A stretch of 64,000 bases of DNA from Halalkalibacter nanhaiisediminis (GCF_007830185.1 NZ_VLKZ01000004.1:344383-408382); one strand, 5' to 3'; shown: positions 52,478 to 61,672, numbered from the stretch's first letter. Program-made: numbers and translations. The notes: a model not told the origin generated them from the letters alone.

Positions 52478-53239
52478 ATGAAAAAAAAATGGTTGATTTC
52501 TACGGTTGCGACTTGCATGGTGCTTGCAGCCTGCGGACAAAATGAGGAAGAACAAGGCACAGCAATGGTTGATGAGCTAACGCCTATAGAGGTTGAGCTA
52601 GATGTACCAGAAAAAGCTGAAATCGGCGAAGTAGTTACATTTTCGAGTACTGTGACTCAAGGAGATGATTTGGTTGATGACGCAAATGAGGTTGTATATG
52701 AAGTTTGGCTAGAAGGTCAAAAAGAAGAAAGTGAAATGATCGAGGCCAAAGATCAGGAAGGAAATATTTATCTTCTTAATCATACATTTGAAGAAGAGGG
52801 ACTATATCATGTACAAACTCATGTGACGGCACGAGGATTGCACCGTATGCCAACAGCACAAATTCAAGTTGGTGAAGTTGTGCAAAAAGAGGAACCGCAT
52901 GAAGAAGGAGCTCATAAGAATGAAGATGAACCTACACATGAAAAGGAACAGGAACACGCGCATGAGCACCAAGCTGATGTAGAAGTGACGACGGAGGTTC
53001 AGGACGATCGGCTTGTTATTCAAATTGCTCTTGAAAATTCAGCCTACACTGGTGGGAATGTGACACTTGAGATGTGGCAAGGGAATGAAGAAGAGCGAAA
53101 GTGGCTGGATGCAAATGAAGTGGGCGACGGAGAATATGAGATCCGTAATGTCGAAGAGCTGTCTGGAGTCTACTCTGCTATTGTTCATATTCAAGATAAA
53201 CAGGTGCATGAGCATGTTGATGTGACACTAGAATTTTAA
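52478..53239 (+). CDS. YtkA-like lipoprotein with His-rich linker
   Basis: A lipoprotein signal (lipobox LAAC, about Cys19) precedes two YtkA-type beta-sandwich domains (PF13115-like): the first with IGEVVTFSSTVTQGDD and EEEGLYHVQTHVTA, the second with LVIQIALENSAYTGGNVTLE and YSAIVHIQDK. They are joined by a linker (about residues 135-170) dense in His and Glu, with pairs such as EHAHEHQ. YtkA-like domains occur near copper and cytochrome oxidase genes, so the linker may bind metal ions. It sits beside the two-component operon and shares its upstream motif. Confidence 0.82.
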   Translation: MKKKWLISTVATCMVLAACGQNEEEQGTAMVDELTPIEVELDVPEKAEIGEVVTFSSTVTQGDDLVDDANEVVYEVWLEGQKEESEMIEAKDQEGNIYLLNHTFEEEGLYHVQTHVTARGLHRMPTAQIQVGEVVQKEEPHEEGAHKNEDEPTHEKEQEHAHEHQADVEVTTEVQDDRLVIQIALENSAYTGGNVTLEMWQGNEEERKWLDANEVGDGEYEIRNVEELSGVYSAIVHIQDKQVHEHVDVTLEF

Positions 53240-53252
53240 TATAAGGACTATT

Positions 53253-53300
53253 AAACTGACTTAAAAGGTTACCGTAATCTTTTTGGTCAGTTTTTTTATT
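53253..53300 (+). terminator. Terminator
   Basis: AAACTGAC (53253-53260) pairs with GTCAGTTT (53286-53293) across a long loop, followed by TTTTT. Confidence 0.75.
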
Positions 53301-53351
53301 TAAGATTTGCTTTTAAAGAGAAAAATCTAGGAGACAAATACGTTATTTTAT

Positions 53352-53381
53352 CTGACAATCTTGTATAATAGTTCATATAAT
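53352..53381 (+). promoter_or_regulatory. Promoter-like sequence before HD-GYP gene
   Basis: CTGACA (53352-53357) and TATAAT (53376-53381) are 18 bp apart, with another TATAAT at 53364-53369. Confidence 0.4.
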
Positions 53382-53429
53382 AGTTATTTTTCACCGTGAA
53401 AAAAGACTCTTATATGATGAGTTTAGAGA

Positions 53430-55061
53430 ATGAGTACATTGAATTTCTATATATCTAATACAGATGAACAGTATATTCGTTTTACGAAAACCTTTCTAGG
53501 GATGGTAAATAATAATGATGTAGGTGATACTTTGCAAACAATCTACAAAAGTTTTATTAAGAGTATTATTAGAGATTATGTAATTGGTTCAGCGGTCGCA
53601 GTTTTAGGTGTGGGAAGTGTTTTCATTTTTGCAGCTTTACAAGTGCCGAGTGATGAAGCGATGATCTTATTTGGTATATTGTTAATCTCAATAGTCATCA
53701 TGGTTGCTGCTGAATTATTTGCAATGTATCGACATATTAGACCGATCCGTGACTTGTTTCAACAAAGTCGACCGTCCCAAGACACACTTCGATCTGTTTA
53801 TTTTCAAACACATCGTCTTCCTATATTAGCAATTAAACGTATTTTCGGCCCTCATTTTTTTGGCCTTTCTGTACCCGCTACTTCTATGTTAATAATAGGA
53901 ATTCAACAAGAGTTTCTTTCTCTTCCTATTTCCTACTTATTACTCGCTGCTATTGGAGCGCCACTTGTTGCATGTATGCATGCATTTATCGAATTCTTTC
54001 TAACGTCTGAATCTATACGACCACTTGCTATTCATATTAGGCAGCAGTCCATTAATTTATATGGAGTAGATCTCTCACTTGATGGCCGAGTCCTTGTATC
54101 TGTTCAACGTAAGTTTCAGTTGAGTGCTTTTTTAATTGGTACGTTTCCGTTAATTTTGTTTAGTTTAGGTGGATATATTCGACAAGATGTTCTTGCGGCC
54201 ACGGTTGATTATTGGAGTTGGGTGACGGTTATTTTGTTGGTTGGAATGGCGTTTTCTACACTAGGGGCGTGGGTATTGTCAAGAGAAATACAACATCCAA
54301 TTCGTAGCATCAACAAAGCTATGGCTTCAGTACAAAATGGTGATTTAGATGTTCGCACGGCAGATATTTATTCGGATGAATTTTCTAAGCTTGTGGCAGG
54401 ATTTAATCATATGGTGAGCGGATTAAAAGCACGGGAAACGATGAATAATCAACTCATTCAGAGCTACTTCGCGACTCTTGCAGCTGCACTTGATGCCCGT
54501 GATCCATACACAGCTGGACATTCAGAGCGTGTGGCCCACTATTCGTTTGAAATCGGTAAATTAGCAGGTCTCTCTTTGGAAGAACTTGATCGTTTGAAAA
54601 AGACAGCGTTGCTACATGATATTGGGAAAATTGGTGTTAGAGATACCGTACTATTGAAGGATGGTAGGTTAACAGATGAAGAATTTGAACAAATTAAACA
54701 GCATCCTGTACTTGGTGAAAATATTTTAAAAGAAATTCAGCCTCCTGAGTCCATGGCTCATCTCTTGCCAGGCGTTCGTTCTCACCATGAGCGTTTTGAC
54801 GGTGGTGGTTATCCTGATGGGCTGGTAGGTAAGCATATTCCATTAACAGGAAGAATTATCGCTATAGCAGACGCTTTTGATGCGATGACATCTGACCGCC
54901 CTTATAGGAAGGGCATGGCTGTAGAAAAAGCTCTGCATATTTTGGAGGAAGGACGAGGTACTCAGTGGGACCCAAGGCTTACGACGGCGTTTATTCAGAA
55001 TTTTGATCAGATAAAGCTTGAAGTTGAACGAGAGAACGTTGAATTGTTTTTGAAAACTTAG
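53430..55061 (+). CDS. Membrane-bound HAMP-HD-GYP phosphodiesterase
   Basis: The 543 residues contain about six membrane segments in the first 285 residues, then a HAMP linker (IQHPIRSINKAMASVQNGDL, about 287-340) and an HD-GYP domain. The HD motif LLHDIGKIG and the extended HHERFDGGGYPDG are intact, so c-di-GMP hydrolysis (or a related cyclic dinucleotide) is likely. The membrane part may sense envelope conditions. The start is ATG 53430; its ribosome site is weak (AGAG). The GAF-PP2C gene begins 48 bp downstream, suggesting joint expression. Confidence 0.9.
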   Translation: MSTLNFYISNTDEQYIRFTKTFLGMVNNNDVGDTLQTIYKSFIKSIIRDYVIGSAVAVLGVGSVFIFAALQVPSDEAMILFGILLISIVIMVAAELFAMYRHIRPIRDLFQQSRPSQDTLRSVYFQTHRLPILAIKRIFGPHFFGLSVPATSMLIIGIQQEFLSLPISYLLLAAIGAPLVACMHAFIEFFLTSESIRPLAIHIRQQSINLYGVDLSLDGRVLVSVQRKFQLSAFLIGTFPLILFSLGGYIRQDVLAATVDYWSWVTVILLVGMAFSTLGAWVLSREIQHPIRSINKAMASVQNGDLDVRTADIYSDEFSKLVAGFNHMVSGLKARETMNNQLIQSYFATLAAALDARDPYTAGHSERVAHYSFEIGKLAGLSLEELDRLKKTALLHDIGKIGVRDTVLLKDGRLTDEEFEQIKQHPVLGENILKEIQPPESMAHLLPGVRSHHERFDGGGYPDGLVGKHIPLTGRIIAIADAFDAMTSDRPYRKGMAVEKALHILEEGRGTQWDPRLTTAFIQNFDQIKLEVERENVELFLKT

Positions 55062-55109
55062 ATAGATCATTGAATAATTGTTAACATTACTTTTATATAG
55101 GAGATCATA

Positions 55110-56309
55110 ATGGAAAAGAGAGGAAGTAATCAAAATCGTCTGTTTAATCCAAAAGAATTATTAAATATTGAAGAAGCTTCAAAAGAAATTCTTCAAATCT
55201 TAAGTGATTTTATCCCCATTAATACATTTTTCGTCGCTGTAAATGACCGATCGACTAATTACATATTGAAAGTGTTAAACCGTCAATCAGCTCTTATTCT
55301 TGAAGGTACTCGCATTCCATTCGAGGACGCTTATTGAAGTCATGTTGTTAAAGGTGGTCGGGAACCACTAATTATTGAGGATATTACAAAGGATGCAGCA
55401 ACACGAGAAATGGCTATCACACAAATAAGTGGAAGTGGTTGTTTTATTGGCATCCCGATTATGGACAAGAATGAAAATGTTTACGGTACTCTTTGTGCAA
55501 TGGATTCTGATCCGTATCAGTTTACAGATGAGCATATTCGGATACTAAAATCGTTAACGAGTATTCTTTCATATGTAGTTGAATTAGAAAATGCAGAGAA
55601 GAAAATGTCTACAGAACTAGCAAAGGCAAAAGCGATTCAGAAAAGCGTATTATCACCGAAAATGGATGATGAACATATTCAGATTGAAGGTGTCTATTAT
55701 CCAACACACTATTTATCTGGTGATATGTACAGTTGGTATAAGATTGATTCAAGCCGCTATGGGATTATGCTTATAGATGTAATGGGACATGGAGTATCGG
55801 CCTCACTCATTTCAATGGCCTTGAGGTCTTTAATGACGAACCTCATTTTAAAGGTCATTGACCCTGTAGACGTTTGTAAGGAATTAAATAAGCAACTTTA
55901 TAAATTACTCCCAAGTAAAATTATTTCCTACGCTACAGGTATTTATTTAGTAATAGATACAAAATTGAAAACAATTGAATATGTGAATACTGGACATCCA
56001 CCAGGCTTACTTAAGTTAGATGGAGATTTAGTAGATATCGAACCAACATCTACTGCAATTGGTCTAATAGAAGCACCAGAGATCAGCAAAAAGACATTCT
56101 CTTATCAAAAAGATATTGATATTCTTTTATACACTGATGGTCTATTGGAATTAGATGGAGAGAAGTCTTTGCAAAAAAATGTTACGAAGCTTTCGTCTTT
56201 GTTTATCAATCAGAATATATCAATTTTCGATTGGATAGAGACTCAAATAATAGAGAAAAGCACAGAGTTTCCTGATGATATATCTATTGTTAGAGTAAAG
56301 ACAAAGTAA
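55110..56309 (+). CDS. Candidate selenoprotein: GAF-PP2C (SpoIIE/RsbU-type) phosphatase
   Basis: One frame of 399 residues is interrupted only by UGA at 55335-55337. Before the UGA are the first half of a GAF domain (about residues 15-75, ILSDFIPINTFFVAVNDRS) and PFEDAY; immediately after are SHVVKGGREPLIIEDITKD, the GAF remainder, then an N-terminal-type SpoIIE phosphatase (LSGDMYSWYKIDSSRYGIML, IDVMGHGVSASLISMALRS, LYTDGLLELDGEKSLQKN). Many GAF domains have Cys in this loop (DxYCSxxV), so UGA falls at an apparent Cys position as U76. A SECIS-like hairpin follows (55353-55369). Start ATG 55110 follows TAGGAGA. If Sec is present the GAF domain could be a redox sensor controlling a serine phosphatase of an anti-sigma pathway. 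Sec insertion is inference; simple decay or error is the alternative. Confidence 0.78.
55338..55370 (+). promoter_or_regulatory. Candidate bacterial SECIS element of the GAF-PP2C gene
   Basis: After UGA (55335-55337), GTGGT (55354-55358) pairs with ACCAC (55364-55368) around CGGGA, with a possible extra G-T pair. The stem begins 15-16 nt and the loop 21 nt after UGA, and G is the second loop base. Geometry matches the redoxin gene although the sequences differ. Confidence 0.65.
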
Positions 56310-56323
56310 TTTTTTTACACATA

Positions 56324-56355
56324 AAAAAAGCTAGGGCTGCTTCCCTAGCTTTTTT
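56324..56355. terminator. Bidirectional terminator
   Basis: AAAAAAGCTAGGG (56324-56336) pairs with CCCTAGCTTTTTT (56343-56355) around 6 nt. It separates the GAF-PP2C gene from the convergent prfC. Confidence 0.92.
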
Positions 56356-56426
56356 GACGTGTGTATACGTATGTTCAATTTGATAATGATTAATGTGTTA
56401 TCTTTTAAAAAACAATTTCTCTACTA

Positions 56427-58019
56427 TTAAGTTTCACGAAAAAACGAGTTTTCATAAAACTTAATTTCTGGATATTTGTCAGTTGCAGTACGCATTTGGA
56501 ATTCATTTTCAAATAAAACGACAATGCGTCCATCGCGATCTGTGACTAAATTACGTTGCGCTTTTTTGAATGCTTCCAGTGCATCTTGTGGTCCGTCTGC
56601 CCAGCGAGCAAAAGAAAACGGTAGGCGCTCAAGCTGAATATCGACATGATATTCATGTTTCAGACGATATTCAAGAACTTCAAATTGTAAGACGCCGACT
56701 ACGCCGACAATTTGTTGCTCGACAAAACGATTATACGTTTTAAAAAGCTGAATAGCACCTTCTTCAGTAAGCTGATGTAAGCCTTTTTCAAAAGACTTAT
56801 GCTTCAGAGCTTCTTTTACAGTAATCGCACTAAAAAATTCTGGAGAGAAGTGAGGCATTTCATCAAATTCAAAACTGTCTCCTTCAACGAGTGTATCACC
56901 AATTCGTAAGTTACCTGGGTCAAATAAGCCGATAATATCTCCAGCGTACGCTTCATCAATGATACTACGACTTTGTGCTAAAAACTGTGTCGGTTGAGAT
57001 AGCTTCAAATTTTTACCAATTCGGACATGTTTTACAGTCATTCCGCGTTCAAACTTACCAGATGTAATACGCAAGAATGCAATGCGATCACGGTGTGCTG
57101 GATTCATATTCGCCTGAATTTTAAAAATAAATCCAGAGAATGCTTGGCGCTTAAGTGGTTCAATAAGACCGTTTGAGCTTGCACGCGGTGTTGGTGACGG
57201 TGAAAGCTTAAGGAAATGTTCCAAGAACGTTTGTACACCAAAGCTTGAAATGGCACTGCCGAAAAAGATAGGCGTTAATTCGCCTTTTGCAATTAATTCA
57301 GGATCAAATTCATCACCAGCAACATCAAGTAATTCTAATTCTTCACGGAACTGAGCAACAAGTCCTTCATCACCAATCGCTTCATCTAGTCTTGGATCAT
57401 CAGGCCCATCAAGTTGAATGACGTCGATTTCTTTTGGATTATCTGGGTTATATAACTCAAGTTTTTTATTATGGCGGTCATATACACCGGTAAAAGACTG
57501 TCCCATCCCAATAGGCCATCCCATCGGATAAGAGCGAATGCCAAGTAGGTTCTCAAGCTCTTCCATTAGTTCAAAAGGGTCTCTACCTTGACGATCTAAT
57601 TTATTCATAAATGTAAAAATAGGAATCTCACGCATTTTACACACTTTAAATAATTTCTTCGTTTGTGCTTCGACACCTTTGGCAGCATCAATTAGCATTG
57701 TTGCAGAATCGGCAGCTGTTAGTGTTCGGTACGTATCCTCACTGAAATCTTCATGTCCAGGTGTATCAAGGATATTGACATGATACCCATCATATTGAAA
57801 CTCAAGAACGGAGCTTGTTACAGAGATTCCGCGCTGCTTTTCAATTTCCATCCAATCACTCATCGCGTGCTTGGCTGTTTTCTTTCCTTTAACTGATCCT
57901 GCTTCTCGAATTGCACCACCAAAAAGAAGTAATTTCTCTGTCAAAGTTGTTTTCCCCGCATCTGGATGAGAGATGATCGCAAATGTTCGGCGCGATCGGA
58001 CCGCTTCTGCATAGGTCAT
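56427..58019 (-). CDS. prfC: Peptide chain release factor 3
   Basis: RF3 is a translational GTPase that removes class I release factors from the ribosome. The 530-residue protein has the G1 motif SHPDAGKTTLTEK, G3 DTPGHEDFSEDTY and G4 NKLDRQG, and the RF3-specific insertion SLTEG-type region plus FEFDEMPHFSPEFFS. ATG 58019 after GAGGAA is chosen; the upstream reading to 58094 lacks support. It converges on the GAF-PP2C gene. The factor is absent from some Bacillus species, so its presence is informative but not unusual. Confidence 0.95.
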   Translation of the reverse strand: MTYAEAVRSRRTFAIISHPDAGKTTLTEKLLLFGGAIREAGSVKGKKTAKHAMSDWMEIEKQRGISVTSSVLEFQYDGYHVNILDTPGHEDFSEDTYRTLTAADSATMLIDAAKGVEAQTKKLFKVCKMREIPIFTFMNKLDRQGRDPFELMEELENLLGIRSYPMGWPIGMGQSFTGVYDRHNKKLELYNPDNPKEIDVIQLDGPDDPRLDEAIGDEGLVAQFREELELLDVAGDEFDPELIAKGELTPIFFGSAISSFGVQTFLEHFLKLSPSPTPRASSNGLIEPLKRQAFSGFIFKIQANMNPAHRDRIAFLRITSGKFERGMTVKHVRIGKNLKLSQPTQFLAQSRSIIDEAYAGDIIGLFDPGNLRIGDTLVEGDSFEFDEMPHFSPEFFSAITVKEALKHKSFEKGLHQLTEEGAIQLFKTYNRFVEQQIVGVVGVLQFEVLEYRLKHEYHVDIQLERLPFSFARWADGPQDALEAFKKAQRNLVTDRDGRIVVLFENEFQMRTATDKYPEIKFYENSFFRET

Positions 58020-58339
58020 AAAAGGTTCCTCACTTCTAATTTCAAATAGTCTTTGTTCATTATAACAATCTTCTTCGGATGTTTCACCTTCCATTCAAAA
58101 AAGATTACAATACGGTTACAAGTTGATGCTACTAGACAATTTAAAAAGGATTTGTTCATACAGTTAACGAATAATAGGACAATTAAAAAGTCCTTAGCTC
58201 TAGTGATGTATAAAGGTTTTTGTTCCCAAGTAAATAGCGGTATATGAAGCACTTGAGACAAAATTAGAAAATGGTACTAAAAAACAGTCGAACAATCCTT
58301 TATAATAGAACAGGGCAAAAAAATAGGGAGTGTGTCAAC
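58020..58339. other. Intergenic region between prfC and med
   Basis: Divergent promoter region of 320 bp, low in G+C. A -10-like TATAAT at 58301-58306 lies 34 bp before the med start; I cannot place a convincing -35. No gene that I can support. Confidence 0.4.
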
Positions 58340-59314
58340 ATGAAAATTCAACATTTTTTGTTGTTATTGTTGCCGATTCTACTAATCGGTTGCACCGATC
58401 CAACTAATTCATCTACCAATCAGAAAGTAGGTTTGCTACTTGAGGACACAATTGATGATCAAGGGTGGAATAGTAAAGGATATCAAGGACTATTAAACAT
58501 TCATACAAATATGAACACGGAGGTTGTGTTTAAGGAAGAGATGGATTCAGAAGAAAAAGTGCATCATGCAGTTGCTGAATTTGTTGAAGATGACGTAAGA
58601 CTTATTTTTGGCCATGGACGTATTTTTGCGGACTTTTTTACTGACTTAGGTAAGACATATCCTGATATTCACTTTGTTAGCTTTAACGGGGATGTAGAAG
58701 GAGAAAATGTGACTAGTTTGCATTTCGATAGTTATTCCATGGGATTCTTTGCGGGAATGATTGCTTCAACAATGAGTAAAACTGGCGATGTTGGAGTGAT
58801 TGCTGCTTTTCCATGGCAGCCAGAAGTGGAAGGATTTAAAGACGGGGCGAAAATAGGTAATTCTAAAACGAGTGTTCATGTTAAATTTGTTGATGATTGG
58901 ACTGATGGTGAGCGTGCACTAGGTTACTTTGATGAGTTAAAGAAGGAGAATGTCGATGTCGTCTATCCGACAGGTGATGGTTTCCATGTTAAAGTAATTG
59001 AGGAAGCTAAGAGGGAAGGTATTTTTGCGATTGGGTTTGTTGGAGATCAATCTGATTTAGGTGAGTCGACCGTTTTAACGAGTACAGTTCAGCATGTTGA
59101 CCATTTATATGAGATCGTTGCCAAGCAATATTATAATAATGAACTTGAAGCAGGAAATGTCAGCTATGATTTCCAGGATGGCGTAATATCATTGGGGCAA
59201 TTCAGTCCTAAAATACCTGAAGAGATACAAGTGCAAATTGAAGATGCAGTCAATACTTATATTGAAACAGGAGAATTACCGACTAAGCCTTTTTCGAAAG
59301 AAAAGAAAGCATAA
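58340..59314 (+). CDS. med: Med-like BMP-family lipoprotein
   Basis: About 324 residues with a lipoprotein signal (lipobox LLIGC, about Cys18) and the basic-membrane-protein/PnrA fold: VGLLLEDTIDDQGWNSKGYQ, SFNGDVEGENVTSLHFDSYS, GFFAGMIAS and GDVGVIAAFPWQPEV. In B. subtilis Med belongs to this family, raises comK expression and sits upstream of comZ; the same order here supports the symbol. As a BMP protein it may bind a nucleoside-like ligand. ATG 58340 is used, since AGGGAG precedes it; the reading from 58271 adds residues before the signal. Its stop codon lies at the left edge of repeat copy C. Confidence 0.85.
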   Translation: MKIQHFLLLLLPILLIGCTDPTNSSTNQKVGLLLEDTIDDQGWNSKGYQGLLNIHTNMNTEVVFKEEMDSEEKVHHAVAEFVEDDVRLIFGHGRIFADFFTDLGKTYPDIHFVSFNGDVEGENVTSLHFDSYSMGFFAGMIASTMSKTGDVGVIAAFPWQPEVEGFKDGAKIGNSKTSVHVKFVDDWTDGERALGYFDELKKENVDVVYPTGDGFHVKVIEEAKREGIFAIGFVGDQSDLGESTVLTSTVQHVDHLYEIVAKQYYNNELEAGNVSYDFQDGVISLGQFSPKIPEEIQVQIEDAVNTYIETGELPTKPFSKEKKA

Positions 59315-59412
59315 AATTCGATGATGTCTAGCGCAAGCAACCAAAAAGCTGGCAACATATTGACAGGCTACCAGCACTTGTCGCGGCTGGTCAAGGTAAT
59401 CGCGCTTTTCTT
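59313..59412 (+). repeat. Intergenic repeat, copy C
   Basis: It begins within the med stop codon (TAAAATTCGATGATGTCTAG) and ends in CGCGCTTTTCTT. The left 27 or so bases match copy A exactly; the right part contains CACTTGTCGCGGCTGGTCAA, the same block as in copy B with two changes. The centre has a GCTGG/CCAGC hairpin of its own. Confidence 0.72.
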
Positions 59413-59491
59413 ATAATAGACTGTACTTGCGTCGATTAGCATGTCTATAGTATCGTAGTAGAGAAAGATTGAGGACAAGAGGTGGATGAAA

Positions 59492-59686
59492 GTGAATAAT
59501 CCTGAGATGAACATGAAATTCATGCAAATTGCAATGAAACATCTTCCAGAAGGTAAGAAATTTCTCGACAATAAGGGAATCGAACTAAACATGGAAGATT
59601 TGCAACCGATGCTAGAACTATTGCTCAATGTCATGTCTGAAGCATATGAACTTGGCAAAGATGATGCAACGAATAAAGCAGAATAA
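59492..59686 (+). CDS. comZ: ComZ-like competence regulator
   Basis: About 64 residues (FMQIAMKHLPEGKKFLDNKG, then LELLLNVMSEAYELGKDDA), matching ComZ, a small negative regulator of the late competence operon comG in B. subtilis. Its place between med and fabH-fabF is the B. subtilis arrangement. GTG 59492 is chosen because AAGAGGTGG is 6-7 bp before it but directly touches ATG 59486. Copy C of the repeat lies upstream, and a terminator follows. Confidence 0.88.
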   Translation: MNNPEMNMKFMQIAMKHLPEGKKFLDNKGIELNMEDLQPMLELLLNVMSEAYELGKDDATNKAE

Positions 59687-59694
59687 CAAGTAGA

Positions 59695-59731
59695 AAGCTC
59701 GAGAGGGGGGTGACCTGAACCGAGCTTTTCT
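59695..59731 (+). terminator. Terminator after comZ
   Basis: AAGCTCG pairs with CGAGCTT across about 19 nt, then TTCTTATTTTC. The loop contains the G-run. Confidence 0.7.
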
Positions 59732-59757
59732 TATTTTCAGTAGAGGAGGAGAAGCCC

Positions 59758-60084
59758 GTGGACAAGTCAGCTAAGTTAAAAGCATTTGCACTAGAAATGA
59801 AAGAAGGATATCAGCTTGTGCAGGAAAAACGTTATGAAGAAGCTAAGGTGAAATTAAGACCTTTTATTGAACTTATGAGACAAAGTGGTGCTCCGCATAT
59901 TCGTTTGTTTGTTTCGTATAGCATTTCACAAATACGAACGGGTGAATTTGAAGGATTTCTACAAACGTATCAAGAAGTTCAGGAAATGGCCCCTAAAAAT
60001 ATCGAAGAAGAAAAATTAAAGGAACAGTTAGATGGTTTTTTCAAAAATATAATGGAAGAATTACAAAAGGAAGAAAATCATTAA
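59758..60084 (+). CDS. Small helical protein, TPR-like
   Basis: About 108 residues, strongly helical and charged (MKEGYQLVQEKRYEEAKVKL, FLQTYQEVQEMAPKNIEEEK), with a pattern that resembles one or two tetratricopeptide-type helical pairs. No conserved family is recognised. GTG 59758 follows GAGGAGGAG. It sits between comZ and a minus-strand gene, whereas B. subtilis has no such gene here. Confidence 0.7.
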   Translation: MDKSAKLKAFALEMKEGYQLVQEKRYEEAKVKLRPFIELMRQSGAPHIRLFVSYSISQIRTGEFEGFLQTYQEVQEMAPKNIEEEKLKEQLDGFFKNIMEELQKEENH

Positions 60085-60112
60085 CCAAATAACAGAGAAC
60101 GTCGATAATTGT

Positions 60113-60421
60113 TTACTTGTCGGTGTTCTTTTTTCTTGGCTTCTCTTTTGAAACAGTCGCTTCTTGTTTTTGTTTAGCAATGAATTTCTGAAATCGTTCG
60201 AATGTAGGAGCTAGATTATCTAACATTGGAGCCATGAATTGAATGATCAGTAGTAGTTGTTCGAGTTGGCTTGGTGGAAGCTCGGGTGTAGGATCATTTT
60301 CGTTATTTTGATTCACTTCTTGCTGCTGATTAGTAGTCTCTTCGGGTGTCTCTCTTTTGGGACGAGTTCCGAACATAAAATCATTAAAAAAATCATTCTG
60401 AGGTTTTTCTGGTTCTGCCAT
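60113..60421 (-). CDS. Small acidic/Gln-rich protein of unknown function
   Basis: About 102 residues: a Pro/Glu/Gln/Asn-rich, probably disordered middle (about 20-50) between an N-terminal FFNDFMFG segment and a hydrophobic helix (LEQLLLIIQFMAPMLDNLAP) followed by a basic tail. It resembles small Bacillus proteins of the YppG/YqfQ-like type only in composition. AGGAGGGAATCG precedes the ATG at 60421. No function can be given. Confidence 0.68.
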   Translation of the reverse strand: MAEPEKPQNDFFNDFMFGTRPKRETPEETTNQQQEVNQNNENDPTPELPPSQLEQLLLIIQFMAPMLDNLAPTFERFQKFIAKQKQEATVSKEKPRKKNTDK

Positions 60422-60517
60422 GATCGATTCCCTCCTAAATGTGCTCTTTATTAATGTATGGGTTTTGGTGCTACACGGTTATAGGGAAAATGCCTAATTT
60501 AAAAGTTGTAACGACAC

Positions 60518-60556
60518 CTCAAATTATTCGATGTCGAGTAGTTTGAGTATTTTTTA
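60518..60556 (+). terminator. Possible terminator or leader hairpin before fabH
   Basis: CTCAAA (60518-60523) pairs with TTTGAG (60542-60547) around a loop containing TCGATGTCGA, followed by TATTTTTTAG. It is upstream of the fabH promoter. Confidence 0.5.
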
Positions 60557-60602
60557 GACTGATGAATACATTTTAAAGCGTTTTGCTTTTCTATTGAACA
60601 TA

Positions 60603-60649
60603 TAGACAGAAGGAACAACATAAGATAGAATTAGTAGCAGGTACTAATA
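60603..60649 (+). promoter_or_regulatory. fabH-fabF promoter with FapR-type operator
   Basis: TAGACA (60603-60608) and TAGAAT (60626-60631) are 17 bp apart. ATTAGTAGCAGGTACTAATA (60630-60649) is a near-palindrome matching the known FapR box of Bacillus fatty acid genes (TTAGTACCnnnTACTAA type), and overlaps the end of the -10. Control by FapR and malonyl-CoA is inferred from this match. Confidence 0.75.
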
Positions 60650-60694
60650 ATAACCCAAAGACTCGTGTTATCGATCGCGAAAGGGGAATATAAA

Positions 60695-61633
60695 ATGACA
60701 AATGCAGGAATATTAGGCATCGGCAGCTATGCGGGAGAGCAAGTTGTCACGAATGCTGATTTCGAGAAGAAACTAGATACATCAGATGAATGGATTCGAA
60801 CGCGAACAGGTATCGAAGAACGTCGCTTTGCACCTGACCACGTTAATACATCAGACATGGCATATTTCGCTGCAAAAGAAGCATTAGACCAGGCAGAAAT
60901 CAGTGCAGATGAAATTGATTTGATATTAGTGGCAACTGTTACACCAGATATGCCGTTCCCTACTGTTTCAACCTTAATTCAGGAACGACTTGGGGCTAAG
61001 AAGGCTGCTGCGATGGATATAAGTGCTGCTTGTGCAGGATTTATTTATGGTCTTGCAACTGGTCAGCAATTTATTGAAACAGGGGCATATAAGCATATTC
61101 TTGTCGTTGGTGTTGAGAAACTGTCTAAAATCACAGATTTTAATGATCGTAATACGGCTGTTTTATTTGGCGATGGTGCTGGTGCGGCTGTGCTTGGACC
61201 TGTCTCTGAAGGAAAGGGTATTTTGGCATTTGAGCTAGGGGCGGATGGCGCTGGTGCCATGCATATTAATCAAAAAGATAAATACTTAGAGATGAATGGT
61301 CGTGAAGTATTTAAGTTTGCTGTCCGTCAAATGGGTGAATCGTCTTTACGTGTGTTGGAAAAAGCGGGCTTGACGAAGGAAGACTGTGATTTCCTCGTTC
61401 CTCATCAGGCGAATATTCGTATTATGGAAGCATCTCGTGAACGATTAGAGCTTCCGAAGGAGAAGATGGCACAGACAGTCCATAAATATGGCAATACTTC
61501 ATCCGCTTCTATTCCAATGGCTATGGTCGACGAATTGAAAAATGGTAAAATAAAAGATGGAGATGTTCTTGTACTAGTCGGATTTGGAGCTGGCCTCGTT
61601 TGGGGATCAGTTGCCCTTAGATGGGGAAAGTAA
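60695..61633 (+). CDS. fabH: Beta-ketoacyl-ACP synthase III
   Basis: Starts fatty acid synthesis by condensing acyl-CoA with malonyl-ACP; Bacillus enzymes prefer branched primers. The catalytic Cys is in [17 protein letters not shown] (about residue 113), the His in [14 protein letters not shown] and the Asn in [17 protein letters not shown], together the Cys-His-Asn triad. About 312 residues. ATG 60695 after AAAGGGG is preferred to the frame start at 60665. It is followed 39 bp later by fabF, as in B. subtilis fabHA-fabF. Confidence 0.97.
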   Translation: MTNAGILGIGSYAGEQVVTNADFEKKLDTSDEWIRTRTGIEERRFAPDHVNTSDMAYFAAKEALDQAEISADEIDLILVATVTPDMPFPTVSTLIQERLGAKKAAAMDISAACAGFIYGLATGQQFIETGAYKHILVVGVEKLSKITDFNDRNTAVLFGDGAGAAVLGPVSEGKGILAFELGADGAGAMHINQKDKYLEMNGREVFKFAVRQMGESSLRVLEKAGLTKEDCDFLVPHQANIRIMEASRERLELPKEKMAQTVHKYGNTSSASIPMAMVDELKNGKIKDGDVLVLVGFGAGLVWGSVALRWGK

Positions 61634-61672
61634 CCAAAAACAGGATTAACTGAAGTAAAGGAGAGGGATTTT

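Noticed and set aside
55110-55337. Treating the first 75 codons of the GAF-PP2C gene as a separate small gene
   Set aside because: It ends in the middle of a GAF domain, and the remaining half continues in the same frame with no new ribosome site near a start codon.
58020-58094. Longer N-terminus for RF3
   Set aside because: The extra 25 residues are not part of the family and ATG 58019 has a good ribosome site.
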